From NCBI GenBank assembly GCA_003255025.1, contig QANY01009007.1, forward strand, positions 248,001 through 312,000: a DNA stretch of 64,000 bases, written 5' to 3'. Under the pieces are notes generated by a model. That model did not search any database, was not told the DNA's origin, and saw only the letters and a program-made list of their open reading frames with translations. Made by a program: the position numbers and the translations under genes. Below, one piece after another: positions 12,616 to 24,649 of the stretch. Numbering within the stretch: the stretch's first letter is position 1; the number at the start of each line of letters is the position of its first letter. This DNA comes from Datisca glomerata (Eukaryota; Streptophyta; Magnoliopsida; Cucurbitales; Datiscaceae).

Positions 12616-13985
12616 CATAAGTTTTGATCGAAAGCTCTAAATTGAATTCCATGAAATTCGTTGAGAAGTTGATTTTCATATGCTTCTGATGATATATAAT
12701 TCACCATGTATTTGGCTTCCAATTGACACATTATAATTTCCAAAATTGTCTGTTCGGCATAATCTGTCTTCATGAAAATTATTATTACTTTTGTTTGGGA
12801 GCTCCGTATCGAGTTCGTAACTTCTGATCAAAAGCACCAAATTGAATTCCGTAAAATTTTCTAATAAGTAGACTTTTGTATTATTCTGATGATATAAGAT
12901 CCGTGTGTAGTTGGCTTCTAGTAAATAAAGTTTAATTTTTGAAGTTGATCATTCCGCATAATCTGATTTCGTGAGCCGTCTTCATGAAAATTGTCATAAC
13001 TTTTGTTCAAGAGCTCCAAATCAAGTTCTGCAAAATTCTTTCAAGTAGACATCCATATCTTTCTAATGATATATTATTTTCTATGCAATACTATCTAAAT
13101 TGATATAGTATAAAAAATAAGTTTGAAAAACATTCATATGTTTACTAGTCTGAATAGCACCAATGAAACTACTACCATAACTTTTGATCAGGAGTTTCAA
13201 ATTGATTTCTGTAAAATTATCCATGAAGTAGATTTCCGTATATTTTCATTGATATAATATTCATCATGTAGTTTATCCCCGGTCAATACATTTTAATTTC
13301 TGAATTTTACAGTTCTGCATAATCTATTTTTCTGAATGACTTTCATGAAAATTGTCATAACTTTTTCTCGGGAGCTCCGCATTTAGTTCTGCAAAAAATT
13401 TCAACAAGTATACATCCGTTTATTTTCAAAGATATATAGATTTCATATAATACTATCTAAAATGAAGCAACTTAAATATTTAATTTAAAAGATATGAATA
13501 GCCTTACTTTTCTGAGTAATATAATTACCGTAACTTTTGATCAAAAGCTCTAAATTAAAATCTGTAAAATTTTCCAATAAGTAGACTTCTGTATCTTTCC
13601 GATAATATAAGATTTTCCATGAATAGTTAGCTTCCAGTAAATATAATTTAAATTTTAAAGTTAATTATTCTACATAATTTGCTTTCTGAGCAGCCTTGGT
13701 GGATATTGTCATAATTTTTGTTCGAGAGCTCAAAATCAAGTTCTAAAAAATTCTTTCACGCAGACATCCATATATTTATAATGATATATTATTTTCTATG
13801 TAATACTATCTAAATTGATATAGTCTACAAATTAAGTTTGAAAATTGTTCATTTGTTTACTTTCTTGAACAACACCAACGAAAACTACCATAACTTTCGA
13901 TCGAGAGCTCAAATTTATTTCCGTAAAATTCTACAAAAAAGTATACTTTTATATCTTTCTGATGATATAAGATTTATCATGTAAT
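12616..13985. repeat. 180-bp tandem repeat, about 8 units of two alternating types
   Basis: The motif CATAACTTTTGATC plus AGAGCTC recurs at 12616, 12816, 12995, 13176, 13356, 13529, 13710 and 13889; spacing is mostly 173-181 bp, with the first interval 200. Two subtypes alternate over most of the array: one continues AAATTGAATTCCGTAAAATT, the other AAATCAAGTTCTGCAAAATTC. This points to amplification as a dimer of about 360 bp. No coding frame. Confidence 0.85.
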
Positions 13986-14164
13986 TTTTGTCCAACATTT
14001 TCCGTTTCTATTTTCGTTTCCATACCTATTTTCATTTTCCGTTCCCGTTTCCGTACTCATAGCGTTTCCATTTTCGTTGTTGTTACCGTAGTAGATGCCA
14101 TACCCGTTTTTCATATTTTAATTGCTAGACTGATAGCCATTTATGTTTCTGCTCTTGTAGTGGA

Positions 14165-14665
14165 TGTCGTACCCGTTTGCCGTTGTCAAGACAATTTTGT
14201 TTCCGTTGTGAAAACATTTATTTTCCGTTGTCAAAATAATTCCGTTCCCGCCGTCAAGATAATTTCATCTGCCATCAAGATAATTTTGTACCCGTTGTCA
14301 AGACAATTCTATTTTCACTGTCAAGACAATTTCATTCCCGCTGTCAAGATGATTTCGTTTCCTATTGTCGAGACATTTCTTTCCCGTTGTCAAGGCATTT
14401 TTTCCATTGTCAAGACACTTTTGTTCCTGCTGTCAATACGATTTCATTGCCGTTGTCAAAACATTTCTTTTTCGTTGGCAAGACAATTTATTTTTCGTTG
14501 TCAAGATAATTATGTTCTTGTTGTCAACACATTTCTTTCCTGTTGTCAACACATTTTTTTTCCATTGTGAAGACATTTCTTTCCCATTGTGAAGACATTT
14601 CTTTCCCGTTGTGAAGACAATTCTGTTTCCGTTGTCAAGACAATTCCATTTCCGTTGTCATGATG
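14165..14665. repeat. 23-bp minisatellite, about 20 copies
   Basis: The core CCGTTGTCAAGACAATTTC recurs at 23-bp spacing, for example at 14296, 14319 and 14342, with many substitutions and some shorter units. A 136-codon plus frame runs across it (14160-14570), but its reading rotates through the unit because 23 is not a multiple of 3. It is not a gene. The preceding 14000-14160 is a related CCGTTTCC/TTTTCG-rich stretch. Confidence 0.85.
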
Positions 14666-14699
14666 TTTACGTTCATCAACCGTGAGAGAATTTCTCTTC

Positions 14700-16320
14700 T
14701 TTTTTTCTTTTTTGACTTGAGATAAGCTTAAATTTAAAATTTCAACTCAAAACTTGATTTGACTTAAAATTTAAAATAATCTTATCATAATAAGTTTTAG
14801 ATAAGATATTTCAAAACTCAAAAATTAAAATATGATTTTTGCTCATGCCCATATTCACATTGGTTAGAGTGAATTAACACGTTTACTATTAATAACAAAA
14901 GAAACTGCATGCGAGCTACGTTGTTGAAGCTGTCATTTATATCTTTCGTCTATTTTGTATGGATTGAAATAAGTAGCAAGTTTGTTTTAGGGATTTTATG
15001 GAGATTTTGATTCTATCCTCTTATATAGTTAGAATAGTAAGAAATAAAATTTTGTATGTTAGGAAAATGGATGATTTTTAGTGTCGTCTTATGCTTACCT
15101 AGGATATGCTACTTATAGCTTGTCTATTTTTTTTAATATATTTACTTTTTTTAAAAAAAATTCATTTCACATTAAGTTATTAGTTTGACAATGACAATTT
15201 GTTTTACATTTTACACACATATTCGAGATAATGAAAAATTATATATAAAAGATTCATCATAATAATCTTTTGTGAAAATGCATTTTTTCATCCTAAGATT
15301 TTTTAAATATCTTCTTTCAAGTTTTATCATCCTTATGATTGTTAATCTAACTGACTATAATAAAATTTCGTTGTCATGTAATCTAATATCAATTTTCACA
15401 AATTCTTCATTGTACTATAACAAAATAAAAAGTTAGTCATCTTTCTCACGTTATTAATTTATTTTTTCTTGTTGTCTCTTCTTCCTTAATAAAAGCTAAA
15501 TTTCCTTTCCCCATTTTATTTTCGTCTTGAGTATTATATTTATTTGAGATATTTTACGTATCAGTTTCTCTCTTGAAATTGACAAACATATAACTTCATT
15601 ATAAATATTTAAAATAGAAAAGATTTTTTCTTCATTTTTTACGTTTAAACATTCATTTAAATCGTCAAAATCAGATATAAAGATGCAGATCAAACTTCAC
15701 TCCATATGGTTACTGCTCAATGACTGAGAAACCCTATCCTGCGATGCGTTGCTGGTCGTTGTAAGTGGCTTTATAACCACTCAACAGAGGCAACTTGTGT
15801 CTGAAATCAGAAGAAAAAAGGGAACTTTTCTAAATGATAATAATAATAAATTGAAACAACACGGTGACATTGCCTAATTATAGTCACACTGATTCAGATT
15901 TCAACGTTATTTTGTCCTTTGCCCTAATTTTTCTATTAGGCTTCTGCATTTCCTTATCACATATTTTCACAATTTCATTAATTTATAAAGGATCTCAACG
16001 TCAAAATGTTTTCTAAAAAATCATTAAAAATTTTGGATTCATGAATTTATAACTTTATTTATGAGCATGTCAGTTATATATTAGATGAAACTATATTTTG
16101 ATACGGTAGAAATGTCATATAAATTATAATATCGGAATTAAGTGCTTGTATTCCGAATCAAATGCATTTGAGCAATTGAGTTTATCCTTTCCCTTTTCAC
16201 AAGAAACAAATTATAAACTCGAGATTATTTCATTCTAACTCACCATAAAATGAATGTAAACATGGCTTAACTTTTATGATAAACCCCAACTTGATTGTTG
16301 ACAATCACTAGTTTTTACTT
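14700..16320. other. AT-rich spacer, no gene seen
   Basis: No coding frame of substance, RNA gene or terminus was recognised. The minus frame at 15496-15693 is Ile/Lys-rich, as expected by chance in AT-rich DNA. Confidence 0.5.
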
Positions 16321-16800
16321 TATATAGATGCAAGGTGTGACGTGGGTGAGTGCGAGAGTGGTCTAATCCTTAGTAAGTGACTAGAATAACGCCTGAGAAC
16401 AATGGAGATGACGTCGGGAGGTGAAGAGAGAGCACTCCAAACACCCAAAGGTGTTGACAAAATATTTTCTCTCTAAACATGGGAGCTTCTCTCTCTAAAA
16501 GTAGAAGCTTTTCTCTAGAAGTGGGAGCTTATGTCTCTAAGTCTTTTTTCCTCCCCCAAAATGAAGAAGAAGCCCTCCTTTTATATGTGACAAAAGGGGG
16601 ACCATTGCAACTAATCCCTTGATTAGTTGCAAGCTCAACAATTCAAACGAGCCACCTTAGCTAATTAATCGCGCTTAGGTGGATAAAATGAGGATCTCAC
16701 ATGTGCCAATCAGATGGCGCCACGTGGGTCTTGTGGAGTGACAATAACCTAGGGGAATACACATAGTTGATGGGTCTCAATGACGGTACTCACTCAAAGC
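16321..16800 (-). mobile_element. LTR-like segment with a TATA box, probably of the gypsy-derived locus
   Basis: On the minus strand a TATAAAAGGAGGGC box (16585-16572) is followed by a purine-rich, leader-like stretch with repeated AGAAGC/GAGAGA blocks. Upstream (16620-16740) is a promoter-like region with a CCACGTGG G-box core near 16720-16730. This resembles the U3-R part of a retrotransposon LTR reading minus, the same direction as the gag remnant at 23.4-24.6 kb. No matching second LTR was identified, so the assignment is tentative. Confidence 0.4.
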
Positions 16801-17029
16801 CTTCTCCCAAAGAGATCTCTTAGGATCAAACTCTCTCCCCAAAGTGGGAGGGTAGCATACCGTCAATGTTCAGAGTGGTCATACTGGAAGAGATATGTCC
16901 TCTCCAATACGATGTAGTCTTACCTCTAATTCTACCAGTCCACAGCCTTCCAAGCGTTCCTAAGCAACCATACGCCTTATGATCGTCGCGACGCGTGCGC
17001 GGCGGAAGCGTGTGGCGCGTGACCATTTA

Positions 17030-19217
17030 AAAAACTAAATTTTTAATAAAAATGAATCTTTTAACAAAACAAAATTTGCGCAACGCCACGATAACAAAAA
17101 ATAACTTTTTATTGAAAACTCTTTTTCAATCACTCAGGTCCATTATATATTTATATATTAAATCTACAACATACAAGGTTATGAATCATATACATCTTGT
17201 AGTCTAAATCAAATGTCCTTACAAAACCGATTGATCATCCATCCCACGAAACCGTTCCAACGATCAGTAGATTCTGAGATCCACACCAAGATCTTCCAAT
17301 TCAATCCTCAACATACTAGGGTGTATGCGGGCACATAGAATATTACAATACACTTTTATGTCTCTAGATATATTCAACATATGAGATCTAGAGATATACT
17401 AAGAAGGACTTTAGAAAGACGATACTATAAAAGAACGTGATGATGATTCTTTTAGAAATTTGATCAACTCTTAATCGTAGAGAAAAATAACTCTAACTAA
17501 TTGTGTTCTCAACTCAATTCTCTAATTGATGAACTGATTAACTGATGAACTGATTCAGCTGATGAATTGATTCAACCGATTGATTCCATTAGAATAATAG
17601 TTATATATTTTCTAGATAATAACGTATCAGATATTTAGGGATAATCAAAAATTAAAAATTAATATTTAATTTTAAATTGCCCAATACAGTGGGACCCACT
17701 GTATAATGGTGCACAACTGTAGTGCCACACATCATTGTAGTTGGCATTAAGCAACACAGTGCCTCACGGCATTGTATGTCACGCCACATTGCAGTGCTGT
17801 GTGACACTGCAGTGTCACATGCCTACTAGTGTAGTGCTATGTGGCACTACTGCAGTCCACGTTGATCTGTGATTCTCAATCATTGATCGACACGTGGAAT
17901 TACTACAAATTAAATATTTATTTTAATAAGATAAATATCTAGATATTAGTTCATTCAAAATTAACATATCTGATTATCCTTATCAACTAAATTATCTATT
18001 ATTTCACAAATAACAGATTTAGTTGATCCAAATTATTATCTAATAATAATTTAATTATCTAATTTCATAAATTAAATATTCTGTCTCACTNTAATTAATT
18101 ATTTCATAATTAATTAATCACACATAATTATCTTATAATTATGTACTTGCCCCATAATAAAAATTTATTTGCAAGTCAGTCTTTTTCTCATGTTCTAAAA
18201 AATTCACACACTAGACCGCATAGTATATAGGTGACATGTGGATCATGAACCTATAATCCTAAGCTCCAATAAACTAGATTATTAATTAAACTCTTTAATC
18301 AAATAATCTTATTTATTAATTTCATTATTACTCCACTATAAATATGAGATTGCACTCTTAGAGATTATAAATTATATTTACAGATTATTCCCATGTAATC
18401 CCCTGATATAATCATTTCACGTAGTTTCGTCCTCCAATTATTGGTTCATAAATTAGAACAGATCAAAATTATCATTTTACCCTTCTAATTATCTCTTGAT
18501 CTTTAAGTACTATTAATCCATTAGTGAATGGTTAATTTACAATCTTATTATAAATTTGAGCTCAATAACCATTCAGTTCTAGAATTAACACTTAAGTGAA
18601 TCAATATACGATCCGTTAGAAAAGCTTGGATTCTAAATCTCGTAAAGTCATGTTCACAGTCATCCATATCAGTGAATCTCCAAAACAAAAGTCACTAACA
18701 TGTTTTACAAACAAACTTTAACGAGTGAATCAAAAGATCCAGTAGACAAGTATATGAGTTCATAACTACTCAGGATTCAGACTGATCTATATATGATCAT
18801 CGAATTGATGTGTATTAAATCTTTATGGTAAACGGCACGTTGATAAAGATATTAATTCACATCTGTTTAGTCATATATAATCTCATTATATAAATTATTT
18901 TCACTAAGATGTCTATCCACATCAATGATCTGGATCTAGATCACATGCATTCATAATGTTTAGTGAACCATACTAATAACCATTCCTTAAAGATTCCATA
19001 CTCTAATATGTTGCTGACAATTTTATTCATTATCTATGATCTTAATCATCTCGTACGAATACAAGATCAAAATCTCATTAATGAATATTAAATTTTTAGA
19101 TATTTATATAAATTATTCAACAATAATTTAAAAGAAAAATTATAAGAGAAATATAATGTTCATTAAATTTCATATCAAAATGCCAATACACATGCTTTGA
19201 GGGCATAACCTCCAACA
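17030..19217 (-). mobile_element. Long copia-type LTR standing alone (probable solo LTR)
   Basis: Read on the minus strand it begins at 19217 with TGTTGGAGGTTATGCCCTC, a start I recognise from a widespread plant Ty1/copia LTR group, and then runs AT-rich. No second LTR, primer-binding site or pol domain lies next to it, so it is probably a solo LTR. The other border is uncertain: it could be near 17030 or extend to about 16760. A minus frame of 66 codons (16826-17026) ending in NIDGMLPSHFGERV lies at that end and may belong to the LTR. The five bases after the TG end are ACGTC; I could not find the matching duplication. 18091 is an N. Confidence 0.6.
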
Positions 19218-19439
19218 ACGTCCACCCAAGTCTTTGTCACTTGACTTGGTGATTTGTGATGTGATGACTCGTTGTGATAGCAGAGTGATATGTCTTGTCT
19301 GAATTACGCCATTGTTGTCTTCGTGTTACATTACGAAGGATGATTCAGGCACCTCCATGGTACACCCATGAGGGTAACATCAATAATGCTACCATCATCC
19401 CATGGTGTTGTCATGGGGACGATCCCCATGGATACGTTA

Positions 19440-19640
19440 GTGGCGGCACCCCAAGGCGTGCACTTTAGTCACAGCGCCCCAAGGGGCGCACCTTAGCGGG
19501 GACACTCCTTGGTGCGTCTCAGCGATGGTACTCCGTGGTACGTCTCAACAGTGATACTCCATGATACATCTCAGCGGTGATACTCCATGGTGCATCTCAG
19601 TGGTGGTACTTCATGGTGCATCCTTGGTGGAGACACTTTT
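19440..19640. repeat. 26-bp minisatellite
   Basis: Units like CTCAGCGGTGATACTCCATG recur at 19518, 19544 and 19570. More diverged GC-rich versions lie to the left (CACCCCAAGG...GCGCACC) and others to the right. Part of the repeat-rich locus that continues to 25.2 kb. Confidence 0.8.
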
Positions 19641-19974
19641 GGTAAGCCGTAAGAGTTGAGCTTCGCGAGGAGTCAACATTGAAGTCATCAACCATCATGT
19701 ACATTTAGTCTCATGTGCAAGCATGATGCAGAGTAATGAGGCATGTACACAATTTCTTCAATGTAGCAATCGATTGTATCATCAAGTCCCCGGTCCTTTG
19801 ATTGTTTTCATTACATGATGTGTGTGGGATGCATCGATCTGTTATGCTTAATGTGCCTTCTTTATGTGATGTAGGCATCTCTTTGTCCTTAGGCTCGACG
19901 AACCTAGACAGGTTTCATGAGGGGTCAAATTTCAAATTTTGAAATGTGGAGAGTCCCCTCTCCTTTTCCCCCCT

Positions 19975-20665
19975 TTTGAAAAGAGAAATCAAGTCGAGTG
20001 GCGGCATGAGAGGGTGAGATCGAGTGCGTAAAGCTCACTGGGTCCAGTGGTGGCATGAGAGGGTTAGGTCGAGCATGGGAGCTCACTTGTGGGGGGATGT
20101 AGTGGCAGCATCGGATGGAGGGGGGAGGTCGAGCGCGGGAGCTCGCTCGTGGGAGTGTGGTGGTGACATCACACTTTGAGGGGGAGTCGAGCACAAGAGC
20201 TCACTTGTAGGAGTGTAATGGTGGCAACACTTTAGGGGGAGTCGAGCGTAGGAGCTCGCTTGTGGGAGTGCAGTGGCGGCATCACACTTTAGGGGGAGTC
20301 GAGCGCGGGAACTTGCTTGTAGGAGTGCAATGGCGGCGTCAGAAATTTTGTGGGCAGTCGAGCGCGGGAGCTCGCTTGTGGGAGTGCAGTGCGACATCAC
20401 ACTTTGGGGGAGGGAGGAGTCGAGCGCGGGAGCTCGCATGTGGGAGTATAGTGGCGACATCACACTTTGGGGGAGTCCAATGGCGGCGTGAGGGGTGAGG
20501 TTGAGTGACGACATGAGAGGGGGGGGTCTAGTGGCGGCATTGAAGGAGTGGGAGTCCAACGGCGGCTTTGCTTAACGTGATAGCCTAGCGGTGGCTTTGC
20601 TTGGCGTGGGAGTCTAGTGGTGGCTTGCTTGTCATGGGAGTCCAATGGCGGCTTGCTTGATTGGG
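19975..20665. repeat. 57-bp GC-rich minisatellite
   Basis: Units of about 55-62 bp carry GAGTCGAGCGCGGGAGCTCG, then CTTGTGGGAGTG and CAGTGGCGGCATCACACTTT. Starts include 20184, 20239, 20296, 20355 and 20417. From about 20500 the units shorten to about 30 bp (GTCTAGTGGCGGC-type). Frames of up to 158 codons on both strands here are by-products of the repeat and rotate in register. Confidence 0.85.
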
Positions 20666-20839
20666 AAGCATAGTGGCGACATGGACTTGGTGTTTTCTTT
20701 CCTTGGGCTAACCAAGTCTTTATTTTATTTGCAGATCTTGCTTCACGGACTATCAAGGAGTTGTCGTGTGCACCAGTAGGAGTCGGGCTCTTTACTTAGG
20801 ATTCATTTCTTCAAGTGAGTGAAATACTCATTGTTATAC

Positions 20840-21345
20840 TTAGAATTTATACAAATAGGATGTCTCATGATTGAACATGCCTCCCCTATAAGATGTTATT
20901 AATATGTTCCCCCTAGAAAAATTTCAAAAAAATTTGTCTCCGTTGGATATACCTCCATTGAACGTGTCGCCGTCATAGGGTGTTTGTAATATGTCCCCCC
21001 CCCCACCTTTGGAAAATTTTGAAAATTTTTCCCTCGTTGAACGTGCCTCCCCTATAGGGTATTTATAGTATGTTCCCCCTTAAGAAAATTTCAAAAATTT
21101 TGCCGTCGTTGGACATGCCTCCATTGAACGTGCCTCCCCTATAGGATATTTATAGTATATTTCCCCCTTAGGAAACTTTCAAAAAATTTGCCTCCATTGG
21201 ACATACCTCCGTCATAGGGTGTTTGTAACATGCTACCCCCTTAGGAGAATTTTGAAAAAAATTTCCTCCGTGCTAAAGTGCCTCCGTTGAGGGGTGTTGA
21301 AGTGCCTCCGCTTAGGAGTGCCGAAGTGCCTCCGCTGAGTTGTGC
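20840..21345. repeat. Diverged tandem repeats of CCTCC-type units
   Basis: Repeated blocks carry TGCCTCCCCTATAGGGTGTTT, then ATGTTCCCCCTTAGGAAA and ATTTTGCCTCCGTTGGACA, with unit length varying around 60-110 bp. 21270-21350 has a shorter GTGCCTCCGCTGAGG series with a period of about 20-25 bp. No gene. Confidence 0.7.
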
Positions 21346-21349
21346 TGGA

Positions 21350-23264
21350 GTGCCTCCACTAAAGAGTGTTGAAAGCTTATGCATCTCACTAAGCTTGATT
21401 TTTATCATGGTTGTTTTCAAGTAGAATCGTAAAAGCATATGCATCTATCATGGATTTTTTCAAGTAGAGGCAAGAAAGCTCATGCATCATACCAATCACT
21501 ATGTCTATCATGGATGTTTTCAAGTAAAGGCATGAAAGTCAATACATCTCACCAAGCATGACGTCTATCATGGGTGTTCTCAAGTAGAGACATGAAATCT
21601 TATGCATCTCACCAGACATTACGTCTATTATAAGTGTTCTCAAGGTGTGAAAGCCTATGCATCTTACCAAGCATGGCGTCTATCGTGGGTGTTCTCAAGT
21701 AGAGGTGTGAAAGTCTATGCATCTCACCAAGCATGACATTTATCATGGGTGTTCTCAAGTAGAGGCGTGAAAGCTCATGCGTCTCACCAAGCATGACCTT
21801 TATCATGTGTGTTTTCAAGTAGAGGCGGGAAAGCCTATGTGTCTCACCAAGCATGACATCTATCATGGGTGTTCTCTGGTATATGCGTGAAAGCATATGC
21901 ATCTCACCAAGCATGATGTCTATCATAGGTGTTCTCAAGTAGAGGCGTGAAAGCCTATGCATCTCACCAAGCATGACGTCTATCATAGGTGTTTTCAAGT
22001 AGAGGCGTGAAACCATATGCATCTCACCAAGTATGACGTCTATCATGGATGTTCTCAAGTAGATGGATGAAAGCCTATGCATCTCACCAAGCGTGACGTC
22101 CATCATGGGTGTTCTCAAGTAGAGGCATGAAAGCCTATGCATCTCACCTAGTACGATGTATATCATGGATGTTTTTAAGTAGAGGCAAGAAAGCCTCTGC
22201 ATCTTACCAAGCATGATGTATGTTTTCAAGTAAAGGCATAAAACCCTATGCATCTCACCAAGCATGGCGTCTATCATGTGTATTCTCAAGTAGAGGCAAG
22301 AAAGTCTATACATCTTACCAAGTATGATGTCTATCATGGATGTTTTCAAGTAGAGTCGTGAAAGCATATGTATCTCACCAAGCATTACGTCTATCATGGG
22401 TGTTCTCAAGAGGCGTGAAAGCCTATGCGTCTCACCAAGCACGACGTCCATCATGTGTATTCTCAAGCAGAGGCAAGAAAGCCTATGCATCTTACCACAC
22501 ATGATGTCTGTCATGGATGTTTTCAAGTAGAGGCGTGACAGTATATGCATCTCACCAAGCATGACGCCTATCATGCGTGTTCTCAAGTAGAGGCATGAAA
22601 GCCTATGTGTTTCATCAAGCATGGCATCTATCATAATTGTTCTCAAGTAGAGGTGTGAAAGACTATGCGTCTCACCAAGCATGACAATTATCATTAGTGT
22701 TTTCATGTCGAGGCGTGAAAACCTATGCATCTCACCAAGTATGACGTCTATCATGTGTATTCTCAAGTAGAGGCGTGAAAGCCTATGCATCTCACCAAGC
22801 AGGACGCCTATCATGGGTGTTCTCGAGTAGAGGCGTGAAAGCCTATACATCTCACCAAGCACGTCTATCACGGGTGTTCTCAAGTAGAGACCTGAAAGCC
22901 TATGCATCTCACCAAGCATGACCTTTATTATGGGTGTTTTCAAGTAAAGGCGTGAAAGCCTATGCGTCTCACCAAGAATGACCTTTATCATGGGTGTTTT
23001 CAAGTAAAGGCGTGAAAGCCAATGCATTTCACCAAGCATGACCTTTATGATGGGTGTTTTCAAGCAGAGGCGTGAAAGCCAATGCATTTCACCAAACATG
23101 ACGTTTGCCACGGGTGTTTTCAAGTAAAGGCGTGAAAGCCTATGCATTTCACCAAGCATGACCTTTATCATGGGTGTTCTCATGTAGTGGCGTGAAAGCC
23201 TATACATTTCACTAAGCATGACATTTATCATGGGTGTTTTCTGAGAAAGGCATTGATGCCACAT
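21350..23264 (-). repeat. 60-bp minisatellite, about 30 units, with a 551-codon open frame
   Basis: The unit on the plus strand is AAGCCTATGCATCTCACCAA, then GCATGACGTCTATCATGGGT and GTTCTCAAGTAGAGGCGTGA. A minus frame at 21609-23264 stays open for 551 codons and encodes about 27 repeats of a 20-residue unit, roughly MLGEMHRLSRLYLRTPM plus three residues. Because 60 is divisible by 3, a unit without a stop gives a long frame automatically, so the open frame alone does not prove a protein. It has no hydrophobic signal or known domain. It lies on the same strand as, and just downstream of, the gag remnant, where protease/pol would be expected. Confidence 0.85.
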
Positions 23265-23389
23265 TAAGTAGTGATATTTCGTAGCACATCTTTAGAGTCA
23301 AAATTATCTGAAGTTCCTCTGATCATTCCAAGTTTGATTGCAAAAGAGCGGGCCAGCTAGCTTATATCACGCCTGGTTGCCTCAGTTGC

Positions 23390-24560
23390 TATTGTTTCAA
23401 TTAATGACAAAACTTTTTTACATTGGCATGTTCAAGGAAATAAGGTGGATCTGCTGGTCTGATACCCTCTATAATGATCTGGCGTTTCTTCAATTTCTCA
23501 TCAAAGAACCTCCTAAAAAACTTACACTCTTGGGTAGGGTGTGATGTAGTGCGGTGATATCGACAGAAGTTTGGAAAACTCCTTTCCTCCATTGTGGGTA
23601 GAATGGTGACCCAAGGAAAATGATCTATTTTCCTTTATCCATACGTCTATTAGTGCTTCCACCTTATCCATGATGCAAGGGAAAGGTGGTGGGTCACTCC
23701 TCTCATCATTACCTATCTTATGATTGCGCTTCTGTGGTTGTGCAGCCGCTACTTGAGGATGGTAGCGTTATGTGGTGGGTCTCCAAGGGCGGTCATGATG
23801 GTCACCCCTCTCGGGTTGTTGTGGCTTACGTACTGAAGTTCTTGTCCTCTTGGACGCCTTTATCAAGCGGGAAAATGTGACAATCTCCAAATTCTCAAGG
23901 TAGACCTTATAATCGTCCAACATCTCTCCAATGCGCATCTTCACAAAAGCTTCCTCCTTGCAATCCTCTTGGCAATCCATAGCCTTCTCCTTGAATTGTT
24001 GAACATATGACACATGGTCGTCATTGATCTTTTGTCTTTCCAGATCCAATATGTCAGTTTTCTCCTCTATGACAAAGAATATCACCAAGAAGGTTGACAC
24101 CATTTACGTCCATGTCAAGATCGACTGGGGTACCAAGTGTAAGCTCACTCCGTCAAGGTCTTGGAGAATTCCCTCAAACGCATGAACTCATTGTAACCAT
24201 AGGGTCTCATGTCATCAATGAAACATATCACGTGTTCCTTGGCACACCCATTTCTGGCATTGTACTTTCAAAACTTTGGGGGAACGTAGTCCATGGGGTA
24301 TGGTCTCAAGGATATGTCAGTCGAATATGGTGGTATGAAGTCGACAACGGACTCATTTAGAGATGATTCACTCTCTCTTCTTGAAGCACCTTTTGAAGGG
24401 CTTCATGGGTAATGAAATGACTACTCCCAACAAGGATGTTCGCGTTTGAGGTAAGGCTGGTCTGAGCCATTGAAGTAATGGGGGTAGTGATGTTGTCCAG
24501 AGGTGGGGCATTGGCCATGGTGGTCGGTCTAGGCAAGCCGCCGATCACAAAAGGTAGAGG
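23390..24560 (-). pseudogene. Broken Ty3/gypsy-type gag
   Basis: Three minus-strand segments in different frames look like consecutive parts of a plant gypsy gag. 24548-24357 encodes an N-terminal stretch with FITHEALQKVLQEE. 24103-23768 encodes the core, with DLERQKINDDHVSYVQQFKEK and EEAFVKMRIGEMLDDY (compare the family pattern of DL...QK..E....V.RW..KA.......E...V). 23592-23401 encodes FCRYHRTTSHPTQECKFF, a zinc-knuckle-like C-H-H-C segment typical of gypsy gag C-termini. Stops and frameshifts separate them, so no functional gag is made. No protease, reverse transcriptase or integrase was found nearby. Confidence 0.7.
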
Positions 24561-24649
24561 TGTTGGTGTAACATTAGCTTGTACAAGGGTTGAGTGTTGG
24601 TTTGAACATTCAGTTGAACATGGTTCTAGGCGAATGCTTGTGATTGAAC

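Noticed and set aside
14160..14570. 136-codon plus frame
   Set aside because: It lies wholly in the 23-bp minisatellite; the period is not a multiple of three, and the amino-acid pattern simply follows the repeat.
16826..17026. 66-codon minus frame at the end of the copia LTR
   Set aside because: It probably belongs to the LTR rather than to a host gene; no domain is recognised.
20083..20559. 158-codon minus frame and shorter plus frames
   Set aside because: By-products of the 57-bp GC-rich repeat; similar frames exist on both strands.
21350..23264. Possible CRISPR-like array
   Set aside because: The 60-bp units are contiguous and diverged with no unique spacers, and this is a plant nuclear locus; it is a minisatellite.
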